Source: Streptomyces diastaticus subsp. diastaticus (lineage in GTDB: Bacteria; Actinomycetota; Actinomycetes; Streptomycetales; Streptomycetaceae). Taken from it: DNA of 43,897 nucleotides. Below, piece by piece: positions 33,407 to 41,778 of this stretch. How positions within the stretch are numbered: position 1 is the first letter of the stretch; every line of letters starts with the position of its first letter. The stretch spans positions 1 through 43,897 of the forward strand of contig NZ_BLLN01000004.1 in NCBI RefSeq assembly GCF_011170125.1, in the 5' to 3' direction. The position numbers were made by a program, and so were the translations under genes. The notes below the pieces were generated by a model that did no database searches, was not told where the DNA came from, and saw nothing but the letters and a program-made list of their open reading frames with translations.

Positions 33407-34281
33407 GCATGCAGGTATTGGTCATGTGCGGGGCCGCGGTGGGCGCGGGCGCGGCCGTGATGATCTCTCAGCTCCGGCCGGCACCTCCGCGACTGGACCT
33501 CGCTCTGGAGCGGATGGACACCTCTTCGCGCCGGTACGCCTACGCTCCGGCCGAGCCGAGTTCCTGGCAGTCGGGTGTCCAGCGCGTGCTGCAGCGGGCT
33601 CCGGGGCGTCTTCCGGCGGCGGACCTGCGGCTGCTGGGTACCGCGCCGGAGCGGTTCCTGTTCGAGAAGGGGCTGCTGGCTCTTCTGGGGCTGCTGTTCC
33701 CGGTCGTCCCCTACGTGGCATGGCTGGCGATGGGGCTCAGCGTGCCCGTGTTCGTGCCGGGCATCGTCGGCGTGGTGGCGGCCGTGGTGCTGTGGCTGGT
33801 ACCCGACGGGTATGTCCGGCGGCAGGCGGACCAGGCCCGACAGGAGTTCACCCACGCGTGCGGCGCCTTCTTGGACCTCGTCGCGACGAGGATGGCCTCG
33901 AACGTCGGCGCCCTGCAGGCTCTGCACGATGCAGCCGGGGTGGGCCGGGGCTGGGCATTCGTCCGGATCAAGGAGGCGTTGGAGCGGGCCCGTAGCGAGC
34001 AGTCGTCGCCCTGGTCCGCGTTGGAGCAGCTGGGCGACGAACTGCGGTTACCGCTCTTGGGGGACCTGGCCGACATCATGCGGCTGTCCTCGGACGACGG
34101 GGCTGCCGTCTACGACACCCTGCGCAACCGTGCTGCCAGTTTGAACGACGAGCTCTTGGCGGGGGAGACGACGGAGGCCAATCAGGCGAGCGAGAAGATG
34201 TCGGTCCCCACCTCCCTGATCGCCGTGCTCGTAATGGTCCTGGTTGCCTTCCCGGCAGTGCAGTCTCTGTTCACCATCTGA
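33403..34281 (+). CDS. tadC: TadC-like pilus membrane platform protein
   Basis: ATG in an ATGA overlap; 292 aa. Membrane segments at about 3-22, 88-130 and 268-288 flank a T2SS-F-type helical domain (about 140-265, FTHACGAFLDLVATRM and LGDLADIMRLSSDDG). Partner of TadB. The pilin gene follows after 20 bases. Confidence 0.85.
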   Translation: MSMQVLVMCGAAVGAGAAVMISQLRPAPPRLDLALERMDTSSRRYAYAPAEPSSWQSGVQRVLQRAPGRLPAADLRLLGTAPERFLFEKGLLALLGLLFPVVPYVAWLAMGLSVPVFVPGIVGVVAAVVLWLVPDGYVRRQADQARQEFTHACGAFLDLVATRMASNVGALQALHDAAGVGRGWAFVRIKEALERARSEQSSPWSALEQLGDELRLPLLGDLADIMRLSSDDGAAVYDTLRNRAASLNDELLAGETTEANQASEKMSVPTSLIAVLVMVLVAFPAVQSLFTI

Positions 34282-34301
34282 CATCGAAAGTAGCTCTTGT
34301 C

Positions 34302-34541
34302 ATGAATGACGTTTCTATCAAGTTTTCGGTGGCCTTGACGCTGCTCAGCGGTCGAGCCGTACACCGGGTGGGGGAAGCGCAGCGGCGTGTGGTCGGGCGG
34401 GGGCAGCGGGACCGGGGAGCATCGTCGGTTGAGTGGGTGATCATCACGCTCGCGGTACTGGCTGGAGCCGCGATCATCGGTGGCGTGATCCTCGCGCTGT
34501 ACAACCGCGGGGCCAGCAAGGTCAACGACGTCGAGTTCTGA
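34302..34541 (+). CDS. Flp-like pilin
   Basis: ATG at 34302; 79 aa. A basic leader of 39 residues ends in DRG. The mature start ASSVEWVIITLAVL carries Glu at position +5 after Gly39, the class-III (Flp) prepilin pattern G|xxxxE, followed by a 20-residue hydrophobic helix. It should be the main pilus subunit, cleaved by a TadV-type peptidase that is not in this window. Its stop overlaps the next ATG by one base. Confidence 0.82.
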   Translation: MNDVSIKFSVALTLLSGRAVHRVGEAQRRVVGRGQRDRGASSVEWVIITLAVLAGAAIIGGVILALYNRGASKVNDVEF

Positions 34542-34945
34542 TGATCCGGCTGAAGAGGGGGAGCACAGACAGGGGTGCGGCCGCCGTCGAGGCGGCGATC
34601 GTGCTGCCGTTCGTCCTGCTGTTCACACTGCTGCTGGTCCAGGGCTTCCTGGTGGCATACGCCAATGCCACGGTGCACACTGCGGCCCGCGAGGGCGTCT
34701 CGGCGAGCCGGATGAACGGCGCGAGCGCGCAGGACGGTGCCACGAAGGCTCGGGCCGCTCTAGCCTCGCTCGGTGGGACGCTGGTCGTGGACCAGGAGGT
34801 CTCGGTCGCCGGGGGTGCCGAGGAGGTGACGGTCCAGGTGCGCGGCCGCACGGTGTCGATGCTGCCGGGCCTGCCCGGTGTCGCGGTGTCTGCCTCGGTG
34901 TCCGGCCCGGTTGAGCGCTGGACCACGCCGGCGGGTGCTCGGTGA
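34541..34945 (+). CDS. TadE-family pseudopilin (first)
   Basis: ATG at 34541; 134 aa. The DRGAAAVEAAIVLP motif has a Gly-xxxx-Glu pattern, then a membrane helix, then a compact extracytoplasmic part. Typical TadE/TadF pseudopilin. It ends in a 4-bp overlap with the next gene. Confidence 0.83.
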   Translation: MIRLKRGSTDRGAAAVEAAIVLPFVLLFTLLLVQGFLVAYANATVHTAAREGVSASRMNGASAQDGATKARAALASLGGTLVVDQEVSVAGGAEEVTVQVRGRTVSMLPGLPGVAVSASVSGPVERWTTPAGAR

Positions 34946-35382
34946 GGGCGCCGGGCCGGCACCAGGGCGCCGACCGGGGAGCGGTGGCGATCGAGGCGGC
35001 GATCGTGCTGCCAGTCCTGCTGGCCCTCGGATTGTTGTTCCTCGCGGGCGGCAGAGTGGCTTTGGCCGCCCAGAAGACCGACGCGGCGGCCGAGGCCGGG
35101 GCGCGGGCCGCCTCCTTGGCGCGTACGCCGGGCTCGGCGGAGGCCGAGGCCCGCCGGGCCGCGGCCGCCGCGCTGGCCCAGCGGTCACAGAGCTGCACCA
35201 CGTACTCGGTGGAGGCGGACACCGGAGGACTGACGGTGCCGGTGGGGCAGGTCTCCGAGGTCACCGTGACGGTGGAGTGCACCGTGGCCATCGGGGACCT
35301 CCTGCTCCTGGGGGGCGGGCCCGGAGTGCGGACCGTCAGCGGGAGCTTCACCTCCATCGTCGACGCCTACCGGGAGCGCTGA
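34942..35382 (+). CDS. TadE-family pseudopilin (second)
   Basis: GTG at 34942; 146 aa. DRGAVAIEAAIVLPVLL repeats the Gly-xxxx-Glu/hydrophobic pattern. A helical stretch rich in A, E and R follows (about 50-85), with a Cys pair (SCTTY and VECTV) outside the membrane. Its stop overlaps the next ATG by one base. Confidence 0.82.
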   Translation: MRAPGRHQGADRGAVAIEAAIVLPVLLALGLLFLAGGRVALAAQKTDAAAEAGARAASLARTPGSAEAEARRAAAAALAQRSQSCTTYSVEADTGGLTVPVGQVSEVTVTVECTVAIGDLLLLGGGPGVRTVSGSFTSIVDAYRER

Positions 35383-35825
35383 TGGACAGGGCGAGCAGGT
35401 GGGCCTGGCAGTCCCGGCTGGACGACCGGGGAGGTGTCGCCCTCTCCGCTGCGATCATCTCGATCCCCCTCGTCGCGCTCGGCGGGTTGTTCGCGGTCGA
35501 CTCCTTCGGGGTGCTGGGGGCCCACGAGCGGGCGGATGCCCTGGCGACGGAGACAGCCCGGGCCGCGACGCAGGCCATCGATCTGGGCAAGGCAGTGCCG
35601 GGCGACGCGTACGTCGCCGATCCGGCCGGTGCTGTCGCGGCCGGCCAGGCGTACCTCGCGAAGGCGGGCGTGTCAGGGACGGTGACCGTGGTGGAGGGTG
35701 GCACGGCGGTCGAGGTCGCCGTGACCACCAGCTACGACGGGCGGTTCACACCGATGTCGTGGGCCGTGAACGGCTCCTCCCGGGCGGCGCTGCTGCACGG
35801 GATCAGCGAACCGGAAGAGGACTGA
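35382..35825 (+). CDS. TadE/TadG-like pseudopilin (third)
   Basis: ATG at 35382; 147 aa. The N-terminus DDRGGVALSAAIISIPL lacks the +5 Glu but keeps the DRG and hydrophobic layout, so processing is less certain. The outer part is rich in A, G, T and V. It resembles actinobacterial TadG-like proteins. The LysM-BTAD gene starts three bases after its stop. Confidence 0.72.
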   Translation: MDRASRWAWQSRLDDRGGVALSAAIISIPLVALGGLFAVDSFGVLGAHERADALATETARAATQAIDLGKAVPGDAYVADPAGAVAAGQAYLAKAGVSGTVTVVEGGTAVEVAVTTSYDGRFTPMSWAVNGSSRAALLHGISEPEED

Positions 35826-35828
35826 GGA

Positions 35829-38800
35829 ATGGGTGCTGGACGAGCGGGTTCGGTGCTGGCGCGCGCCGTAGGGAGCGTGCTGGGCATCGCCCTGTTGGGG
35901 GCCGGGGCCCCGTACCTGCTGTGGCAGGCCACCGCGGCGGTGGGGCCTGACGGCCTGGACGCGATGGCGCACCTGCTGTCGCGTCAGGACACCGCCGACG
36001 CCGTACTGCTGGTGATCCTCGCTGTCGGCTGGCTGGCATGGATCACCTTCGCCGTCGCGCTCCTGGTCGAGGTGCCGGCGCAGGTTCGCGGCCGCCGGGC
36101 GGTTCGACTGCCGGGCCTCCGCCTGAGCCAGCGGGCTGCGGGGGTGCTGGTGACGGGCGTGCTCGCGGTGCTGAGCAGCACAGCCGTCGCCTCGGCGGCA
36201 CCCTCGCCTGGTCCCGCCGCCACGGCGGAGGCCGAGCCGGGCCAGAGTCACGTCGCCAGCGGCTCCCCCGCGACGGCCGAGCGTGGCCATGAGGCGGAAG
36301 GCACCGAGCAGGCGGACGAGGCCCCCCGTGCCCGCCCGACGTACACGGTGCGCGACACCCGGCCCGCCCAGAGCCTGTGGAGCATCGCCGAGGAACTGTA
36401 CGGCGACGGGGACCAGTTCACGAGGATCGCTGATCTGAACGAGGGCCGGGTCATGGTCGACGGCTCGCGGTTCGTTTCGGCCGGGGACATCCGGCCGGGC
36501 TGGGAGCTGCTGCTCCCCGAGGATGAGGGTGGGGAGGAGCGGCGGTCGCACGCGGATGCGCCCCGCGCTGTGACGGTCGCTCCCGGGGACACGCTCTCGA
36601 AGATCGCTGAGGACGAGTTGGGGGACCCGGACCGGTACCCCGAGATCTTCGACCTGAACCGAGGGGCCCGGTCTCCGCAGGGTCAACGGCTCACCGACGC
36701 CGATCAGATCGTCCCCGGGCAGCGCCTGGTGCTGCCCCCTGACGAAGAGCAGCCAGGCCGGCAGAACCCTCCCGCTCCCCCGAAGGAGTCCACCCCCCAA
36801 CCGCCCGCCGAGCAGGACGAGCGGAAGCCGGACGAGGCGAAGCCGGCTCCGTCCCGAACCGAACTTGCCAGCCCTGCGCCGAGCACCACGGCTCCCGAGT
36901 CTCCTCAGCCCTCTACCGGCACGGCAGCCCAGCCGGAGGAGGCCTCGGCGGCGACCCCAGCAGCCGTGCGTACGACTGCGGGCGTCACCGCGCTCACCGC
37001 CGCGGTCGTCGTCGCTGGCCTGGCGGTCCGCCGGCGGCTGCAGCAGCGGCGCCGCAAGCCGGGCGAGTCGATCGCGATGGCTCCGGAGGCCAGCACGACC
37101 GAGCAGCGCCTCGTCGAGGACGCGGAACCGGCGGCGGTGACCGCCCTCGACACCGCGCTGCGCAGCATGGCCCGCGCGGCGGGCGAGGCTGGCATCGACG
37201 CTCCCCCGCTCAAGGCCGCGATGGTGACCCGCCGCACGATCCGGGTTCTTCCCGCCGATCCGGGTGAGCCGGTCGCGCCGTTCACCGCCGAGCCGGAGGG
37301 AGCGTGGTGGTCGCTGGCCCCTGACGCAGAGCTCCTCACTGCCGAGGACGCCGCCACGACACCCTGCCCATACCCGGGGCTGGTGACGCTGGGGGCCGAC
37401 AACGAACGGTCCATCGTCCTGCTGAATCTGCCGTCGAGCGACGTCGTACTGCTCTCCGGTTCGGCCGTCGAGGTCCGCGAGGTGTGCACCTCGCTCGTCC
37501 TGGAGGTGGCCATGAGCCCTTGGGCGGAGCAGGCGGAGGTTCTCGCCGTCGGCTTCGGGCGGGAGCTGCCGCGCCTGATGCCCACCGCCCGGCTGCGGCA
37601 CGTCCCGGACGCCGCCGCAGCCGCCCGCGACCTGGGCGAGTGGCTGCTGGAGCGGCATCAGAGCCCCGGGGCCGAGCACGAGTCGTGGCTGCTGGTGTGC
37701 GCGGATTCCGTGACAAGCGACGAGGCTTGGCAGCTCGCCGAGGCCCTGGCAGCCGCCCCGGAAGGCAAGGTCGCGATGGTCCTGCCCGCGAGCTGTGCCC
37801 CGGTCTTCCCCCGTGGCCAGGTCTGGGATGCCGCCCCGGACGTCGAGCAGATGATCGAGGATGTCGAGAAGGACCTCGTTCTCCAGCGCATGTCGTCCCC
37901 GGACTACCAGGAACTGCTGAGCGCCTTGTCGACCACGACGGAGCCGGCCGAACCGGCGGAAGCTCCCTGGGACCAGGTTCTCGACGAACCGTCCGAGGAC
38001 GAGGTGCCGGAGGGGCCCGAGAACGTCGTCGGCGACGGCGGGACCGAGTCGGACGGTCGCCCGTTTCCCGCCCTGGTGAAGGCGGCCGCAGACCCCGCAT
38101 CCGATGAGGAGACGACTCGGCCGGCGCCGAAGGCCGAACTTCCGCCGGCCTCCCCCGAGAATGCCGAGGTCGAGGTGGAGCCGGCTTCGGATGCCTCCGA
38201 CGCCGAGCCGGCTTCCGCCGCGCGGGCCGCCGAGAAGGTCGACGCCCCGGCCGAGCCCCAGCTGCGGGTAATGGGGACGGTCGAGCTGACCGGTCTGGAG
38301 ACCACAAGCAGGGCGCCGAAGCTGGCCGCCCTGGCCGCCCTGCTGTACTTCAGGCCCGGCAGGGACCCGGAGACCCTGTGCGAGGCCATGGGCCCGAACG
38401 AGCCCTGGTCCCCCGCCACCCTCAACCAGCGGGTCCGTGAGCTAAGGAACCGGCTCGGCAGCGACCCCAACGGCGACCCCTACGTCCTGCGTCGTTCCGG
38501 GAAGGACTCCCCGTACGCCCTGTCGCAGGCGCTGACCTGCGACTGGGGATGGTTCGAGGAACGAGCCGCCGCCGGCCTCGCCGTTGACGGCTCCGAAGGG
38601 CTCCCGGAGCTGGAGAGCGCGCTCTCACTCGTACGCGGGCGCCCTCTGGCGGGCCGGGACTTCGGTTGGGCACTCCCCCAGCAGCAGCGGATGATCTCCC
38701 GGATCATCGACATCGCGCACTGCGTCGCCGTGCTGCGAACCGTCCCGGGCCAGCACCAGGACCTCGACGCGGCTCGACACGCGATCATGATCGGCCTGGA

Positions 38801-39023
38801 GGTCGAGAGCACCGCCGAACTGCTGTACCGGGACTGGATGCGTACCGAGCACGAGGCCGGCAACCGGCACGGCCTTCGCACCGCGATCACGCGGGCCCAG
38901 CAGGCTGCGCGGCGGCTGGACTGCGCGCTGGAGCCCGAGACGGAGGAGTTGATCGCCTCGCTCACTCAGGACTCAGCGAAGCCGGGGGATAGCGCTCGGA
39001 CTTCGGGCCGGGCGTTCGTGTAG
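35829..39023 (+). CDS. LysM-BTAD membrane protein
   Basis: ATG at 35829; 1064 aa. Three membrane segments (about 13-33, 56-78, 98-120). Outside are two LysM repeats (about 170-235 and 246-300) that bind peptidoglycan or chitin-like sugars, then a Pro/Glu linker. A fourth membrane segment (about 380-398) returns the chain to the cytoplasm. Residues 500-700 form a Rossmann-like domain. Residues 812-1050 resemble a BTAD (SARP/AfsR-type) activator domain, with an HTH-like start (LRVMGTVELTG, RVRELRNRLGS) and helical repeats. It may sense the wall during pilus assembly and signal inside. It closes the Tad operon, as in several actinobacterial loci. Confidence 0.75.
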   Translation: MGAGRAGSVLARAVGSVLGIALLGAGAPYLLWQATAAVGPDGLDAMAHLLSRQDTADAVLLVILAVGWLAWITFAVALLVEVPAQVRGRRAVRLPGLRLSQRAAGVLVTGVLAVLSSTAVASAAPSPGPAATAEAEPGQSHVASGSPATAERGHEAEGTEQADEAPRARPTYTVRDTRPAQSLWSIAEELYGDGDQFTRIADLNEGRVMVDGSRFVSAGDIRPGWELLLPEDEGGEERRSHADAPRAVTVAPGDTLSKIAEDELGDPDRYPEIFDLNRGARSPQGQRLTDADQIVPGQRLVLPPDEEQPGRQNPPAPPKESTPQPPAEQDERKPDEAKPAPSRTELASPAPSTTAPESPQPSTGTAAQPEEASAATPAAVRTTAGVTALTAAVVVAGLAVRRRLQQRRRKPGESIAMAPEASTTEQRLVEDAEPAAVTALDTALRSMARAAGEAGIDAPPLKAAMVTRRTIRVLPADPGEPVAPFTAEPEGAWWSLAPDAELLTAEDAATTPCPYPGLVTLGADNERSIVLLNLPSSDVVLLSGSAVEVREVCTSLVLEVAMSPWAEQAEVLAVGFGRELPRLMPTARLRHVPDAAAAARDLGEWLLERHQSPGAEHESWLLVCADSVTSDEAWQLAEALAAAPEGKVAMVLPASCAPVFPRGQVWDAAPDVEQMIEDVEKDLVLQRMSSPDYQELLSALSTTTEPAEPAEAPWDQVLDEPSEDEVPEGPENVVGDGGTESDGRPFPALVKAAADPASDEETTRPAPKAELPPASPENAEVEVEPASDASDAEPASAARAAEKVDAPAEPQLRVMGTVELTGLETTSRAPKLAALAALLYFRPGRDPETLCEAMGPNEPWSPATLNQRVRELRNRLGSDPNGDPYVLRRSGKDSPYALSQALTCDWGWFEERAAAGLAVDGSEGLPELESALSLVRGRPLAGRDFGWALPQQQRMISRIIDIAHCVAVLRTVPGQHQDLDAARHAIMIGLEVESTAELLYRDWMRTEHEAGNRHGLRTAITRAQQAARRLDCALEPETEELIASLTQDSAKPGDSARTSGRAFV

Positions 39024-39033
39024 CTGGGCTCTT

Positions 39034-39072
39034 GCCTGGTGGTGCCGAAGCCCGTCATCGGCACCACCAGGC
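39034..39072 (+). terminator. Perfect 15-bp terminator of the Tad operon
   Basis: Arms 39034-39048 and 39058-39072, 9-nt loop, ten bases after the stop at 39023. It also faces the convergent DUF3846-like gene. Confidence 0.8.
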
Positions 39073-39157
39073 GTGCGAGATTCCCCCGCGCCTTCTACGC
39101 GTACACCAGCTCTTGGCTCCCGTTCTCAGACGGTCACCAGGGGTAGTTCGGCCGTCG

Positions 39158-39619
39158 TCATCGTGGGTCCTGACACGTCGGCGTGGACACGATCCGTTGG
39201 GCGCAAGCGAGGATCGCTTCGACCGCTGCTTCCTCGGATTGCGGGCGCTGCTGGCGCCACGCTGAGGTCGTCTTCTGGACTGCCCGCGCGACGTCTTCCG
39301 CCTGGGCGCGCAGGTCCTCGTCGATGTCGAGATAGCCGTCAGGTCCGTCGGGGCCCGTGATGACGACAGGGCCGACGATCGGGTAGAGGGGGATGCCGCG
39401 CCAGGCACTGGCGAGCGCCCAGACAACCAGGTTCGCCGGCAGGCCCTCCGAGCGGCCGTTGCCGGCGATGTGAAGAACTGCCCTGCGGTGGTAGATCCCT
39501 TGATCCAGCGTGCCGCCAATCTTCTCCCGGAGCATCCGAACCTGGTCGTCCGCCTTGTCGGGGAGCTGCAGACCGGCGGTCCGCTGGTTGGGGTTGATGA
39601 GCAGGGCGGTCGTCGCCAT
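39158..39619 (-). CDS. DUF3846-like protein
   Basis: ATG at 39619 after GAGGAAA; 153 aa. MATTALLINP at the N-terminus, NLVVWALASAWRG in the middle and GPVVITGPDGPDG towards the end fit the DUF3846 family common in actinobacteriophages and plasmids. No function is established. An upstream gap of 165 bases holds no other gene and probably its promoter. Confidence 0.65.
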   Translation of the reverse strand: MATTALLINPNQRTAGLQLPDKADDQVRMLREKIGGTLDQGIYHRRAVLHIAGNGRSEGLPANLVVWALASAWRGIPLYPIVGPVVITGPDGPDGYLDIDEDLRAQAEDVARAVQKTTSAWRQQRPQSEEAAVEAILACAQRIVSTPTCQDPR

Positions 39620-39784
39620 CGCCGTTTCCTCGCTGTCGGTCGGCTTTCAGCCCTGAAGTTGGGCGCGCTGCCTATTCTGCCTGCGTTATCCCCCTGGCTG
39701 GCAGCGGCCCAGCCACGCCCGTGACCGAACAGGCGGCAAATACATGGGTCCTCACGACCTGCGGCCCGCACATGCGGCCTGCTC

Positions 39785-40498
39785 TCAGAGGGACGAAGTG
39801 CCAAGGGCGGCCGGGCGGGAGCTGCCGAGCCCTGCCAGCGCGGCAGAGGCCGCGCGGGCAACCTCCGGGCTGATGCGGATCGCCGCGGCGACCTCCTCGG
39901 CGCTCAGGCTGGCGCCCTGGCTGGGGACGGTGGCACACACCCGGTCCTCAAGCTCAGTCAAAAGCCGCCGAGTGGAAGCATGATCCATGGCCACCTCTGG
40001 ATCTTGCGTGGAGAGATCGGTGCACACCGCGTCCAAGGCTGCGCTCAGGCTGGAGAACACCAGCTTTACCCGCTGAGGGTAGCGTGCCACCGCCAGGCCG
40101 GAATGCTTCTTGGTCGGCTTGTACGCCCGGCCCAGGGTGTCAGCGGCCTCCACGAGATAGTTCACGATGTCGTACAGCACGTCGGAGGGGCCGGTCAGGG
40201 TCAGCAGGGGACTGTAATCGCCGCCCTCAGCGTCCATGGAGAATTGCATGCGGATGTCAAGGTCTCGCAGTCCGCGTACGGTCGCCAGTTCGACGATGGA
40301 TGCGGAGACCGTGTGGGCTGCCTGGGCGATGTTCTCCGTCATGCGGGTCAGGGTGCCGCAGCGCTCCGTCGCGGAGGTCTTCTCCGCTTCGGCCACCAGC
40401 GCCTGGTGCTCGGCCCCGAGGGACTCGAAGACGGTGGTCAGCGCGACCGCGGCGCACCGGACGTGATCCTCGGTGGCGACGCTTTTCTCCTGGGGCAT
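39785..40498 (-). CDS. Hypothetical protein, helical
   Basis: ATG at 40498 is preferred over 40504, because AAGG lies directly against the latter and six bases before the former; 237 aa. Almost entirely helical with two heptad-like stretches (about 20-75 and 120-190). No membrane segment. The C-terminus has an HTH-like SAEEVAAAIRISPEVARAA. It may be a regulator; the family is not recognised. Confidence 0.6.
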   Translation of the reverse strand: MPQEKSVATEDHVRCAAVALTTVFESLGAEHQALVAEAEKTSATERCGTLTRMTENIAQAAHTVSASIVELATVRGLRDLDIRMQFSMDAEGGDYSPLLTLTGPSDVLYDIVNYLVEAADTLGRAYKPTKKHSGLAVARYPQRVKLVFSSLSAALDAVCTDLSTQDPEVAMDHASTRRLLTELEDRVCATVPSQGASLSAEEVAAAIRISPEVARAASAALAGLGSSRPAALGTSSL

Positions 40499-40504
40499 GG
40501 GCAT

Positions 40505-40765
40505 CCTTCGCTCGATGTGACGCGCGGAGACGCGCCGGTCGGCCGCGCCGCCGCGTACAACGAGTGCCCCCCGGCCAGGACACTATCTGGAAGAATGCCC
40601 CAACTGCGGTGCTGGCAGGGGCGAATGCCGACGGCTCCGGCAGGTGCGCGCGGGCGGCCCCCTGTCCACCTGAGCCTGGTCGGCCAATCGCCCCGGAAGC
40701 GGGATTCACCGCAGGTCCGTGGTGTCGGACGGCTTCCGGAGGCGAACTCACGGGAGCATGAGGAC
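40505..40765. other. Intergenic region between divergent genes
   Basis: A 261-base gap between the helical gene (-) and the ligase (+). It can hold promoters for both, but none was assigned. A short + frame near 40588 encodes ECPNCGAGRGEC, a zinc-knuckle-like string without a start or ribosome binding site; it may be a remnant. Confidence 0.35.
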
Positions 40766-41743
40766 GTGCTGAAGCCTCCGATCGCCCCGATGCGCGCCGA
40801 GGCGCGGCCCACGCTTCCCGCAGCGGGCGCGCCAGCCAGCCTGTACTGGCAGCAGAAGCTCGACGGGTACCGGGTCCTTGCCTTCCTCCGCAGCGGGCAC
40901 TTTCACCTCCAGTCCCGCACCGGAGCAGACCTCACCGCGCACTTCCCCGAGCTCCAGGCCGCCGCCGACGTCGGCATGGACCTGGTCCTAGACGGCGAAC
41001 TCGTTGTGCTCCAAGGGGGGAGGCTGGACTTTGCGGCCTTGCAGCAGCGGTCCCGGCTGACGGGCTATCGCGCCAGCTCGGCCAGCCGGTCTACGCCTGC
41101 GCACGTCGTTGCCTTCGACCTGCTGGAGGCCGACGGAGAGGTACTGATGGACCGCCCATACCGGGAGCGGTGGGCGCGCCTGGAGGCGCTCGTCGCCGAG
41201 GGGGTGCTGGGCGGCCGCTGGGCTCTGGTGGGGTCGACGACGGAGCGGGACCGGGCGCTGGCCTGGATGGACCCGGACTGGGGGCGGGTCGGTGTCGAGG
41301 GGGTGGTGGTGAAGCCGGCCGGCGGGCGGTACCGGGCTGGCAAGGGCGGCTGGTGGAAGGTGCGGGCGCGGGAGTCCACCGAGGGCGTGGTGGGCGCGGT
41401 GACCGGGCCCGTCTCGGCGCCGGACACCCTGCTGCTCGGCCGCTGGGACGCCGAGGCGCGCTTCCGGATGATCGCCCGGACGACACCGCTCTCGGCCACC
41501 GCCCGCCGCGAGGTCGGCGCCCGCCTCACAGCGGCCGGCGACGACCACCCGTGGCACGGCGTGACGTTCTCGGCCGGCTGGGGGACGCGCATGCCTCTGC
41601 CGCACGTCCCCGTCGAACCGGTCCTCGTCGCCGAGGTCGCCGCCGACGCCTCGGTGGACGACGCAGGCCGGTATCGGCACCCGGTGCGTTTCCTCCGGCT
41701 CCGCGACGACATCGGTCCGGACTCTGTTCCGCCCCTCCCCTGA
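40766..41743 (+). CDS. ATP-dependent DNA ligase
   Basis: GTG at 40766 is nine bases after GGGAG; 325 aa. Nucleotidyltransferase motif I with the reactive Lys31 in KLDGYR, motif III-like LDGELVV, motif IV VEGVVVKPAGGRY and motif V WWKVR. An OB-type C-terminal domain follows (about 215-315). It resembles the small stand-alone ligases of phages and the LigD/LigC ligase domain, without polymerase or nuclease parts. It seals nicks using ATP and could finish replication or transfer of the element. Confidence 0.85.
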   Translation: MLKPPIAPMRAEARPTLPAAGAPASLYWQQKLDGYRVLAFLRSGHFHLQSRTGADLTAHFPELQAAADVGMDLVLDGELVVLQGGRLDFAALQQRSRLTGYRASSASRSTPAHVVAFDLLEADGEVLMDRPYRERWARLEALVAEGVLGGRWALVGSTTERDRALAWMDPDWGRVGVEGVVVKPAGGRYRAGKGGWWKVRARESTEGVVGAVTGPVSAPDTLLLGRWDAEARFRMIARTTPLSATARREVGARLTAAGDDHPWHGVTFSAGWGTRMPLPHVPVEPVLVAEVAADASVDDAGRYRHPVRFLRLRDDIGPDSVPPLP

Positions 41744-41778
41744 CGGGCGTTCGGCGGTGCATCGGCCGGGGTTGGTGC

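Noticed and set aside
40588..40680. Short frame with ECPNCGAGRGEC
   Set aside because: There is no start codon or ribosome binding site and it stops early; probably a remnant or chance.
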